Source of the DNA: Planctomycetota bacterium
GTDB lineage: Bacteria > Planctomycetota > SZUA-567 > H5-PLA8
Assembly: GCA_025355035.1 (NCBI GenBank)
Contig: JANXLS010000887.1
Span: 1-6,353, forward strand
DNA length: 6,353 nt
Direction: 5' to 3'
In this document: positions 1 to 5,631 of the stretch, one piece after another
Layout: the number at the start of each line of letters is the position of its first letter
Numbering within the stretch: the first letter of the stretch is position 1
Notes under the pieces: generated by a model
The model's database searches: none
Seen by the model: the letters and a program-made list of their open reading frames with translations, nothing else
What the model was told of the DNA's origin: nothing
Program-made: the position numbers and the translations under genes

Positions 1-1160
1 CGCGTCTCGAAACAAAATTCGAACCAGACGACGTTGCCACAATCAACGCGCTTCTCGAAAACGGTGTGCTCAGTCTGGAACCGTCCGCAGAACTCGCAGC
101 CCTCATCAAAAAGTACCGCGAAATCGAAGCAACCATTCCAGCGCCAATACGCGTCCCCGCCATCGCTGACGGCAACGGCACGGACGAGAACGTCTTCATT
201 CGCGGCAACCCGAAACTCCCGGGTTCGATTGTTCCCCGCCGATTCCTGGAAGCGACGTACGATCCCGCCGCACTGAAAGCCATCCAGCCCAGCGCCGGCA
301 GCGGACGCATGGAACTTGCAAAGCACGTCATTGATCCCGCAAACCCATTCTTTTCGCGCGTCATGGTCAACCGCATCTGGCATCATCTGTTCGGACGGGG
401 CATCGTCGCATCAACCGACAATTTCGGAAAGCTCGGCGAAGTTCCAACGCACCCGGAGTTACTCGATTTCCTCGCCCAGCGTTTCATTCAGGATGGTTAC
501 AGCATCAAGAAAGCGATCCGCCAAACGATGCTGTCGTCAACGTACCGCATGGCATCAATGCCCAACCCGGCGAACGACGCGAAGCTCGATCCAAACAACG
601 ATCTTCTCGCCCATCAACGCATCAAGCGCCTGGAAGGCGAAGCGATCCGCGATTCGATCCTCGCCATTTCCGGCCGCATCGATCCGAAAATGTTCGGGCC
701 TAGTGAAAACGTTTTTCTAACGCCGTTCATGACCGGCCGCGGTCGCCCCGGCAGTGGCCCGCTCGACGGTGCCGGACGACGCAGCATTTACATCTCCATC
801 CGCCGCAATTTTCTGTCGCCGATGATGCTGGCCTTCGATACCCCGTCTCCGTTCTCCACGATGGGCCGTCGCACCGTCTCAAACGTCCCGGCACAAGCGC
901 TCATCCTGCTGAACGACCCGTTCGTGCTGGGGCAAGCGGAACTCTGGGCGAAACGCGTCCTTGCCGAAAAAGATTCAACCCAACGCATCGTCGCCATGTA
1001 CCGCTCAGCGTTCGGGCGCGATCCCACGCCAAGCGAAACGAAAGACGCGCTGGCTTTCATCGACGACCAATCCAAAGAACCCGGCACAAACGAATTGTCC
1101 GCGTGGAAGGATTACGCGCACGTGCTGATGAATGCGAAAGAGTTTGTTTTTGTGAAGTAG
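1..1160 (+). CDS. DUF1549/DUF1553 (PSCyt2/PSD1) planctomycete-type protein, C-terminal part, 5' end outside window
   Basis: The frame is open from base 3 with no stop, so the gene starts upstream; the GTG at 66 is only an internal valine codon. About 385 residues are visible. They hold the linker motif VFIRGNPKLPG (bases 198-230) that precedes the PSD1 (DUF1553) domain. The domain core follows with MVNRIWHHLFGRG, then GEVPTHPELLDFLAQRF, LSSTYRM, RRSIYISIRRN, GRRTVSNVPAQALILLNDPF, and a C-terminal 'W..YAHVLMNAKEF' end. In complete family members a cytochrome c-like PSCyt1 and a DUF1549 domain lie N-terminal to this part, but here they would be off the window. These proteins are exported and abundant in Planctomycetota and Verrucomicrobiota, and their reaction is unknown. 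A DUF1501 gene follows directly, which is the usual pairing. Family assignment is secure; function is not. Confidence 0.93.
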   Translation, partial: RLETKFEPDDVATINALLENGVLSLEPSAELAALIKKYREIEATIPAPIRVPAIADGNGTDENVFIRGNPKLPGSIVPRRFLEATYDPAALKAIQPSAGSGRMELAKHVIDPANPFFSRVMVNRIWHHLFGRGIVASTDNFGKLGEVPTHPELLDFLAQRFIQDGYSIKKAIRQTMLSSTYRMASMPNPANDAKLDPNNDLLAHQRIKRLEGEAIRDSILAISGRIDPKMFGPSENVFLTPFMTGRGRPGSGPLDGAGRRSIYISIRRNFLSPMMLAFDTPSPFSTMGRRTVSNVPAQALILLNDPFVLGQAELWAKRVLAEKDSTQRIVAMYRSAFGRDPTPSETKDALAFIDDQSKEPGTNELSAWKDYAHVLMNAKEFVFVK

Positions 1161-1169
1161 ATTGACAGG

Positions 1170-1192
1170 AATCTCTCGCAGGAGCGCAGAGA
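1170..1192. repeat. Spacer hairpin / degenerate interspersed repeat before the DUF1501 gene
   Basis: TCTCTCGC (1172-1179) pairs with GCG (1184-1186) and AGAGA (1188-1192), leaving an AGGA loop and one bulged C: 8 base pairs. The wording (CGCAGGAGCGCAGAGA) resembles the 'cgcagagacgcagaga' intergenic repeats I recall from PVC and other environmental bacteria. That resemblance is memory, not a search. The rest of the 70-base spacer shows no convincing promoter or Shine-Dalgarno. Confidence 0.4.
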
Positions 1193-1230
1193 CCCGGAAA
1201 CAGTTGGATAACGCAACCGAGACCTTGACC

Positions 1231-2664
1231 ATGCACTGCAACCGATTCGTCGCCCCTCCCCTTTCCCGCCGCCAGATGCTCGAACGCTGTGCGACCGGAT
1301 TCGGAGCCGTTGCGTTCGCCGGACTTTTCGGGCAGTCGGGAATTCGTGCTGCTGACGCAGCGACGCGCACCGATTCTTACGCGCCAAAACCGACGCACTT
1401 CAAAGCAAAGGCCAAGAGCGTCATCTTTCTGTACATGGATGGCGGCGTGTCGCAGGTCGACAGCTTCGACCCCAAGCCGCTGCTGACGAAAGAAAACGGC
1501 CAGCCGTTCAAAATGAAAATGGAGCCCACGCAATTCAACAACAACGGCAACACGCTCGGCAGCCCTTGGCAATTCAAACAATACGGCAAGAGCGGCATTC
1601 CGATCAGCGAACTGTTTCCATTTGTCGCTGAAAGCGCTGACGAGCTGTGCGTGATCCGTTCGATGACATCCAATTTCTCCGAACACACCAGCGCGAATTA
1701 TTTCCTGCACACCGGGAACGGCCAGCAGGGACGCCCCAGCATGGGCGCGTGGTTCGGCTATGGACTGGGCAGCGAAAATCAAAACCTGCCCGGATTCGTC
1801 GTGCTCAACGGCGGCTTGATTCCGCCCGGCGGACTCGACAATTTCAACAGCGGATTTTTGCCCGCCTCTTTTCAAGGTTCGATCTTCAAGCCCGACACTG
1901 AACCCATTTCGAATATCAAATCTCCCGATATTCGCGCCGGTTTGCAGCGCAAAAAACTCGACCTGATGAACAAGCTCGACGCCGCGCTACTGCAACAAAC
2001 AGGCCATGAAGACGCACTTGAATCCGCTGTATCGAATTACGAACTCGCCTACAAAATGCAGACGGCCGTGCCGGAGTTGATGGATTTCAAAAACGAAAGC
2101 GAAGCCACAAAGAAGATGTACGGACTCGATGCCGCTTACCCGCAGACGCGCATTTTTGGAACGGAATGCCTGATCGCGCGACGACTGGTCGAGAGCGGCG
2201 TGCGTTTCGTGGAACTGACTTGCCCAAGCAGCGGCGGGGATCGCTGGGACCAGCACGGCGGCTTGAAAAAAGGACATGCCGACAACGCGCGCGCAGTCGA
2301 TCAACCGATCGGCGCTCTGCTCAAGGACCTGAAATCACGCGGGCTGCTGGATTCCACACTCGTCGTCTTCACCGGCGAATTCGGACGAACTCCTTTCGCT
2401 CAAGGCCACGACGGCCGCGATCATAATCCGTTCGGCTTTTCGATCTGGATGGCCGGCGGCGGCGTGAAGGGCGGCATGACCTATGGCGCAACCGACGAAT
2501 ACGGCTACAAGGCCGTCGAAAACAAATTGCAGATGCACGACCTCCACGCCACAATGCTGCATCTCATGGGCATGGAACACACGAAACTGACGTACCGTTG
2601 GGGCGGGCGCGACATGCGTTTGACGGATGTGTTTGGAAATGTGATCAAGCCGATTCTGGCATAA
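1231..2664 (+). CDS. DUF1501 family protein with twin-arginine-type signal (477 aa)
   Basis: I chose the ATG at 1231 because the protein then opens with a compact signal: SRRQML at residues 12-17, a hydrophobic stretch at about 22-34, and a likely cleavage near IRA-ADA (38-43). This is the normal DUF1501 N-terminus and suggests Tat export. A TTG start at 1162 would add 23 unlikely residues translated from spacer sequence. DUF1501 belongs to the alkaline phosphatase/sulfatase-like superfamily. Its motifs are visible: MDGGVSQVDSFDPKP (69-83), RSMTSNFSEHTSANYFLHTG (143-162), WDQHGG (339-344), VVFTGEFGRTP (378-388), GRDHNPFGFSIWMAGGG (395-411) and WGGRDMRLTDVFG (457-469). Many members have a histidine where Gln75 stands in the first motif. 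The substrate is unknown. It lies 70 bases after the DUF1553 gene, with no clear Shine-Dalgarno, and is probably co-expressed with it. Length is typical and there is no sign of damage. Confidence 0.93.
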   Translation: MHCNRFVAPPLSRRQMLERCATGFGAVAFAGLFGQSGIRAADAATRTDSYAPKPTHFKAKAKSVIFLYMDGGVSQVDSFDPKPLLTKENGQPFKMKMEPTQFNNNGNTLGSPWQFKQYGKSGIPISELFPFVAESADELCVIRSMTSNFSEHTSANYFLHTGNGQQGRPSMGAWFGYGLGSENQNLPGFVVLNGGLIPPGGLDNFNSGFLPASFQGSIFKPDTEPISNIKSPDIRAGLQRKKLDLMNKLDAALLQQTGHEDALESAVSNYELAYKMQTAVPELMDFKNESEATKKMYGLDAAYPQTRIFGTECLIARRLVESGVRFVELTCPSSGGDRWDQHGGLKKGHADNARAVDQPIGALLKDLKSRGLLDSTLVVFTGEFGRTPFAQGHDGRDHNPFGFSIWMAGGGVKGGMTYGATDEYGYKAVENKLQMHDLHATMLHLMGMEHTKLTYRWGGRDMRLTDVFGNVIKPILA

Positions 2665-2676
2665 CTCAATCTCTCG

Positions 2677-2702
2677 AACCGCTATCGCAAGGGAGCGGCT
2701 TT
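2677..2702. repeat. REP-like palindromic element between the DUF1501 and propeller genes
   Basis: CCGCT (2679-2683) pairs with AGCGG (2694-2698) around the loop ATCGCAAGGG, and flanking AA/TT can extend the stem across a bulged C. The pattern 'AACCGC…CGCAAGGGAGCGG' resembles a short palindromic intergenic repeat I recall as widespread in planctomycete and related genomes. Copies elsewhere in the genome would confirm it. It could also act as a weak terminator for the DUF1501 gene, but only three T residues follow. Confidence 0.4.
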
Positions 2703-2709
2703 CGGAACT

Positions 2710-2715
2710 AGGGGA
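2710..2715 (+). promoter_or_regulatory. Ribosome binding site of the propeller gene
   Basis: AGGGGA lies 5 bases before the ATG at 2721. It supports that start, and it is one of only two recognisable Shine-Dalgarno sequences in the window. Confidence 0.65.
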
Positions 2716-2720
2716 ACGCG

Positions 2721-3656
2721 ATGAAAAGTTTATGGGCTGTCATGGTGACGTTGTTTTCGTTCCAGGCTTTCTGCGGCGAACCCGCTCCGGCTCAAAAAAT
2801 GGTTCAGGAATCCGAGAGCGAAATCACGCACACCTTCATGGTCTTCGGCGGCGAAACCTACAAGGTCGGAGCAGAATCGACGATCACGTGGAAATACCCG
2901 CACTCCTCGCGCGATGGTTGGGTGATGCCGAACGGCAATGTGCTGATGGCGTTGGGCAAAGACAATGACAAATACAAACACGGCGCGATCGTTGAAGTCG
3001 ACAAAGACGGAAAGACCGTCTTTGAATTCCAAGGCACACAGGCCGAAGTCCATTCGGTTCAGCCATTGGAAAACGGCAACATCGTGATGACCGAAGGCGG
3101 ACCGAAGCCGCGCTTGCTGGAGATCACTCGCGACGGAAAAGTCGTCGTCGAATTCGCATTGCAGTGTCAGATCCCGAACGCGCACATGCAGACGCGCATG
3201 GTTCGCAAGCTCCCGAACGGCAACTACCTCTGCCCGCACCTGCTCGACCACGCTGTCAAAGAATACAAACCCGACGGCACCATCGTCAACGAATTCAAAA
3301 CGCCGATGGAACCGAAAGACAGCTGGCCCTTCACCGCAATTCGTCTGGAAAACGGCAACACGCTGATCAACTGCACCCACGGCAACATGGTTCAGGAAGT
3401 GGACAAAGACGGTAAAGTTGTCTGGGAATTGACGAACAAAGATCTTCCGTCTCCACTGCTGAACGACCCGTGCGGTGCCCAACGCCTCGCGAATGGCAAC
3501 ACGATCATCTGCAGCTACGGTGCCGGCAAGGCCGACGCGGTGAAGGTGCTCGAAGTCACGCCCGACAAAAAGGTCGTTTGGACGTTCAAGAGTGGCAAGA
3601 GCGGCGGTGTCCATGAAATCCACGTTATCGATCCCGGCGAAAAAGGGTTCAAATAA
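2721..3656 (+). CDS. Secreted PQQ/arylsulfotransferase-like beta-propeller repeat protein (311 aa)
   Basis: The ATG at 2721 has a good ribosome site, AGGGGA at 2710-2715. Residues 1-18 form a signal peptide (MKSLWAVMVTLFSFQAFC), so the protein is probably periplasmic or surface-exposed. Cys18 is not in a convincing lipobox, because Phe17 sits at -1. The body is a repeat of about 45-48 residues, each with a [P/E/A]NGN turn (NGN at 71, 118, 166, 211 and 258) followed by a D-x-D-G-K-like turn and a 'VVWEF'-type strand (99-103, 141-145, 188-192, 233-237, 285-289). An extra strand, ITWKYP, sits at 55-60. Such repeats make beta-propellers like those in PQQ-repeat and ASST-like proteins. I cannot identify a catalytic set or a cofactor site. 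It follows the DUF1501 gene by 56 bases on the same strand, which suggests a shared envelope role. Exact function is unknown. Confidence 0.85.
   Translation: MKSLWAVMVTLFSFQAFCGEPAPAQKMVQESESEITHTFMVFGGETYKVGAESTITWKYPHSSRDGWVMPNGNVLMALGKDNDKYKHGAIVEVDKDGKTVFEFQGTQAEVHSVQPLENGNIVMTEGGPKPRLLEITRDGKVVVEFALQCQIPNAHMQTRMVRKLPNGNYLCPHLLDHAVKEYKPDGTIVNEFKTPMEPKDSWPFTAIRLENGNTLINCTHGNMVQEVDKDGKVVWELTNKDLPSPLLNDPCGAQRLANGNTIICSYGAGKADAVKVLEVTPDKKVVWTFKSGKSGGVHEIHVIDPGEKGFK
2883..3587 (+). repeat. Five tandem beta-propeller repeats within the propeller gene
   Basis: The NGN turns are encoded at 2931, 3072, 3216, 3351 and 3492, with spacings of 141, 144, 135 and 141 bases. Some DNA identity remains between units: the 14-mer GGAAAACGGCAACA occurs near 3067 and again near 3347, and GACAAAGACGG occurs near 3000 and 3402. 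This is protein-level repetition of blades rather than a mobile repeat. Confidence 0.8.
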
Positions 3657-3659
3657 CCC
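3645..3659 (+). other. Small hairpin over the propeller stop codon
   Basis: GGGTT (3645-3649) and AACCC (3655-3659) form a 5-base-pair stem with a 5-base loop. The TAA stop (3654-3656) lies in its loop and 3' arm, and the arm ends just before the next ATG at 3661. It might modulate translation of the downstream gene, but it is short and may be chance. Confidence 0.25.
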
Positions 3660-3660
3660 G

Positions 3661-4026
3661 ATGAAACCATCCCCCATCATCACCGGGGCCTTTGCGTTCA
3701 GGCCCCTTGAAATGATCGCGTGGCTGTTGATCATCGTGGTGTTCGTGAGCGTCGTTTTCATACGGCGAGGCGGCGAAATACAGCCGCCTCAAAACGCGTT
3801 CGAAACATCGCGGATCGATTTGAATTCCGCACCTCTCGACGAACTCCTAACGCTTCCCGGAATGACGAAGCGGCGCGCAGAGGCGATCACAACGGCCCGC
3901 GCAAAACGCGGCGGATTCGAACGCGTCGGCGATATCGCTTCCGTGCCGGGCATCTCAAGTGGATACGTGAGACGGATTGAAAGCATGGTGGAAGCCCGTC
4001 GAGCCGGAATCGGTTCGGTGCCGTAG
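3661..4026 (+). CDS. Small membrane-anchored helix-hairpin-helix protein, ComEA-like (121 aa)
   Basis: The protein has one N-terminal membrane segment (about residues 18-34, IAWLLIIVVFVSVVFI), then a positive RR, a short linker, and a ComEA-type double helix-hairpin-helix at about 50-115. The domain starts with RIDLNSAPLDELLTLPG. The two hairpins are LPGMTKRRAEAI (65-76) and VPGISSGYVRRI (95-106), with the usual GGF[E]RVGDI between them. HhH pairs of this type bind DNA without sequence preference. In ComEA the membrane-tethered form takes up DNA in the periplasm, but short HhH proteins of this size also exist outside competence loci, and no com gene is visible here. The ATG at 3661 lies 4 bases after the propeller stop codon. 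It lacks a good Shine-Dalgarno, and the in-frame ATG at 3712 (Met18) is a possible alternative that would still keep the membrane segment. The domain call is firm; a role in DNA uptake is only inferred. Confidence 0.85.
   Translation: MKPSPIITGAFAFRPLEMIAWLLIIVVFVSVVFIRRGGEIQPPQNAFETSRIDLNSAPLDELLTLPGMTKRRAEAITTARAKRGGFERVGDIASVPGISSGYVRRIESMVEARRAGIGSVP
3685..3706 (+). terminator. GC-rich hairpin at the start of the HhH gene; possible terminator or attenuator
   Basis: GGGGCCT (3685-3691) pairs perfectly with AGGCCCC (3700-3706) around an 8-base loop. It has the shape and position of a terminator stem, 28 bases after the propeller stop, but lacks a T run. If the HhH protein starts at 3661 the hairpin is coding; if it starts at 3712 it is intergenic. 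Confidence 0.35.
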
Positions 4027-4038
4027 CGCTTCGGCGCT
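4025..4038 (+). terminator. cUUCGg tetraloop hairpin on the HhH gene stop codon
   Basis: AGCGC (4025-4029) and GCGCT (4034-4038) enclose TTCG, giving an RNA stem closed by the extra-stable C(UUCG)G tetraloop, and the stop codon TAG forms part of it. No T run follows, so it is more a 3'-end stabiliser or weak terminator than a classic one. The rest of the 72-base spacer up to 4098 shows no clear promoter. Confidence 0.35.
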
Positions 4039-4098
4039 TCAACGTCTCCCATTTCGGCTCTACATCCCGCTTCTGTTTTGTGGTAAAAACCTCCTTCG

Positions 4099-5631
4099 AT
4101 GCTTTTCAATTCACTCGAATTTCTCGTCTTCTTCGCGGTGGTTTTTCCGCTCTATTGCGCGCTTAGCCGCCGCTGGCAAAATCACATGCTGCTGGCGGCG
4201 AGCTATTTGTTTTATGGCTGGGCCGAGCCGAAGTTCGTTGTCCTCATGGCACTGACGACGATCATCGATTTCTTCGTCGGCATCCGAATCGAAGACGCAA
4301 GAACGCCGCTCGCGGGCAAACGCTGGCTGACGGCCAGCATCGTGCTGAACCTCACGCTTCTCGGAACGTTCAAATACCTCGGTTTTCTCTCCGAGAACAT
4401 CGACGCTTTATGCCAGTGGATCCGCCCCGGGACGCATTGCGATTTGATCGGATTTTTGGAACACAATTGTGCTCCATTGTACCGGTTGATGACGACTCAA
4501 AATGCCGAGGGAGTTTTGAAACTAGCAGTCCCCGCCGGGATTAGTTTCTACACGTTCCATGAGATCAGTTACGTCACGGATATCTACCGGAAGCACATCA
4601 AAGCCGCGCGCAAATTCGAAGACTTCGCGGTTTTCATTTCCTTCTTTCCGCAACTCGTCGCCGGGCCGATTGGGCGTGCGTCGTGGCAAATGCCGCAGTT
4701 TCAGAAAACGCGTCGCATGAGCTATGAAGGCTGGTCCGAAGGCCTCGCGCTTTTTGTGACGGGAATGTTTCGCAAGGTGGTCGTCGCCGATCCCCTCGGC
4801 GCTCTGGCAAAGCATGTCTTCGATCATCCCGAGCGCTTCAGCCGCGGCTGGCTGCTCGTCGGCCTGTACTGTTTCACGTTTCAGATTTATGCCGACTTCG
4901 CAGGTTACAGCGACATGGCGCGCGGCTTGGCGCGGTTTATGGGTTTTGAATTGATTCAAAATTTCGAGCATCCCTATTTTTCGACAAGCATCACCGAATT
5001 CTGGCGGCGCTGGCACATCAGCCTGTCGACGTGGCTGCGCGATTATCTGTACATTCCGCTGGGCGGGAATCGAAAGGGAACGTTCCGAACCTACGTGAAT
5101 CTTTTCCTGACAATGTTTCTCGGCGGGCTGTGGCATGGCGCGTCTTGGAATTTCGCCGTGTGGGGGATGCTGCACGGGATTTATCTGGCGGTGCATAAGT
5201 GGATCATGTCGTGGAGGAAAGTCGCGACGGATGTGACGCCGGCAAGCACTCGTAGGGGTACCTACCAGTGGCACCCCGCGTCATTTGTGAAAGGGATTGT
5301 GACGTTCCATCTTATCGCGCTGACGTGGATTTTTTTTGCATCGAAAACGTTTGACCAGTCGAGTCTGTATCTGCGCGGACTGTTCGTAAAACATGCGATG
5401 AAGGCAGGCGTGAAGCCGATGATCTTGAACAAGGATGAACTGAACGCCGCAGGGCTCGGGTTGCTCGCGATGGTTGTGCTCGTCGATCTACCGCAATATC
5501 TTAAGAAGGATCATTATGCGATGCTGCGCTGGCCGTTCGTGTGGCGCGTGGCGGGTTTTTTGGTGTTGGTGTTGGCAACGATTTTGACGCGCGGAGCGGA
5601 ACATGTCCCGTTCATCTATTTTAAATTTTGA
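4099..5631 (+). CDS. AlgI-type MBOAT family membrane O-acyltransferase (510 aa)
   Basis: This is a full-length member. It begins with the typical MLFNSLEFLVFF and ends with the typical PFIYFKF (504-510). Conserved blocks include LLAASYLFYGWAEPKF (31-46), PAGISFYTFHEISYVTDIYR (145-164), FFPQLVAGPIGRASWQMPQF (182-201), FQIYADFAGYSDMARGLA (261-278), FWRRWHISLSTWLRDYLYIP (301-320) and LGGLWHGASW (341-350). His346 in the WHG motif matches the catalytic histidine of the family, and His306 is also conserved. AlgI-type proteins move acyl groups, usually acetyl, across the inner membrane for O-acylation of an exported glycan. The acceptor is not known here. An SGNH-like partner overlaps the 3' end, as expected. 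Two oddities are a longer cysteine-bearing loop at 97-142 and a palindrome-encoded loop at 379-395. No Shine-Dalgarno precedes the ATG. Confidence 0.95.
   Translation: MLFNSLEFLVFFAVVFPLYCALSRRWQNHMLLAASYLFYGWAEPKFVVLMALTTIIDFFVGIRIEDARTPLAGKRWLTASIVLNLTLLGTFKYLGFLSENIDALCQWIRPGTHCDLIGFLEHNCAPLYRLMTTQNAEGVLKLAVPAGISFYTFHEISYVTDIYRKHIKAARKFEDFAVFISFFPQLVAGPIGRASWQMPQFQKTRRMSYEGWSEGLALFVTGMFRKVVVADPLGALAKHVFDHPERFSRGWLLVGLYCFTFQIYADFAGYSDMARGLARFMGFELIQNFEHPYFSTSITEFWRRWHISLSTWLRDYLYIPLGGNRKGTFRTYVNLFLTMFLGGLWHGASWNFAVWGMLHGIYLAVHKWIMSWRKVATDVTPASTRRGTYQWHPASFVKGIVTFHLIALTWIFFASKTFDQSSLYLRGLFVKHAMKAGVKPMILNKDELNAAGLGLLAMVVLVDLPQYLKKDHYAMLRWPFVWRVAGFLVLVLATILTRGAEHVPFIYFKF
5234..5283. repeat. 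50-base imperfect palindrome inside the MBOAT gene, possible in-frame REP-like insertion
   Basis: All pairs share one axis at 5258.5. TGACGC (5234-5239) pairs with GCGTCA (5278-5283), GG (5241-5242) with CC (5275-5276), CACT (5247-5250) with AGTG (5267-5270), and GTAGG (5252-5256) with CCTAC (5261-5265). That is 17 of 25 positions in Watson-Crick pairing. It encodes residues 379-395 (VTPASTRRGTYQWHPAS), a hydrophilic loop between membrane segments. The right arm CCAGTGGCACCC resembles palindromic repeats I recall from planctomycete genomes; this is unverified. Confidence 0.5.
5593..5596 (+). promoter_or_regulatory. Ribosome binding site of the SGNH-like gene, inside the MBOAT gene
   Basis: GGAG lies 6 bases before the ATG at 5603 and decides for this start over the GTG at 5645. 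It lies within MBOAT codons, so translation of the two genes is probably linked. Confidence 0.5.

Noticed and set aside
66..68. GTG at 66 as the start of the DUF1553 gene
   Set aside because: The frame is open upstream to the window edge and the protein lacks its normal N-terminal domains, so the gene is cut by the window, not started here.
1162..1190. TTGACA at 1162 as a -35 promoter box
   Set aside because: At 17 bases spacing the -10 position reads CGCAGA, which is far from TATAAT; no support for a promoter.
1057..1875. 272-codon open frame on the - strand over the DUF1553/DUF1501 junction
   Set aside because: It overlaps two confidently identified genes, has no family motif, and its composition is that of a reverse-complement shadow.
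2730..3761. 343-codon open frame on the - strand across the propeller gene
   Set aside because: It mirrors the repeat-rich propeller gene, has low-complexity Val/Phe/Arg/His-rich composition, no recognisable domain, and runs across two real + strand genes.
4089..4096. ACCTCCTT just before the MBOAT start, identical to the 16S anti-Shine-Dalgarno tail
   Set aside because: It is on the sense strand, so it cannot pair with 16S rRNA; an 8-base match is most likely chance.
4522..5274. 250-codon open frame on the - strand inside the MBOAT gene
   Set aside because: It is rich in Arg, His, Pro and Gln with no motif, while the + strand carries a fully conserved MBOAT protein.
5330..5337. Run of eight T residues as a terminator tail or frameshift site
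   Set aside because: It encodes Ile-Phe-Phe in a membrane segment, has no stem before it, and the reading frame continues intact to the family's usual C-terminus.
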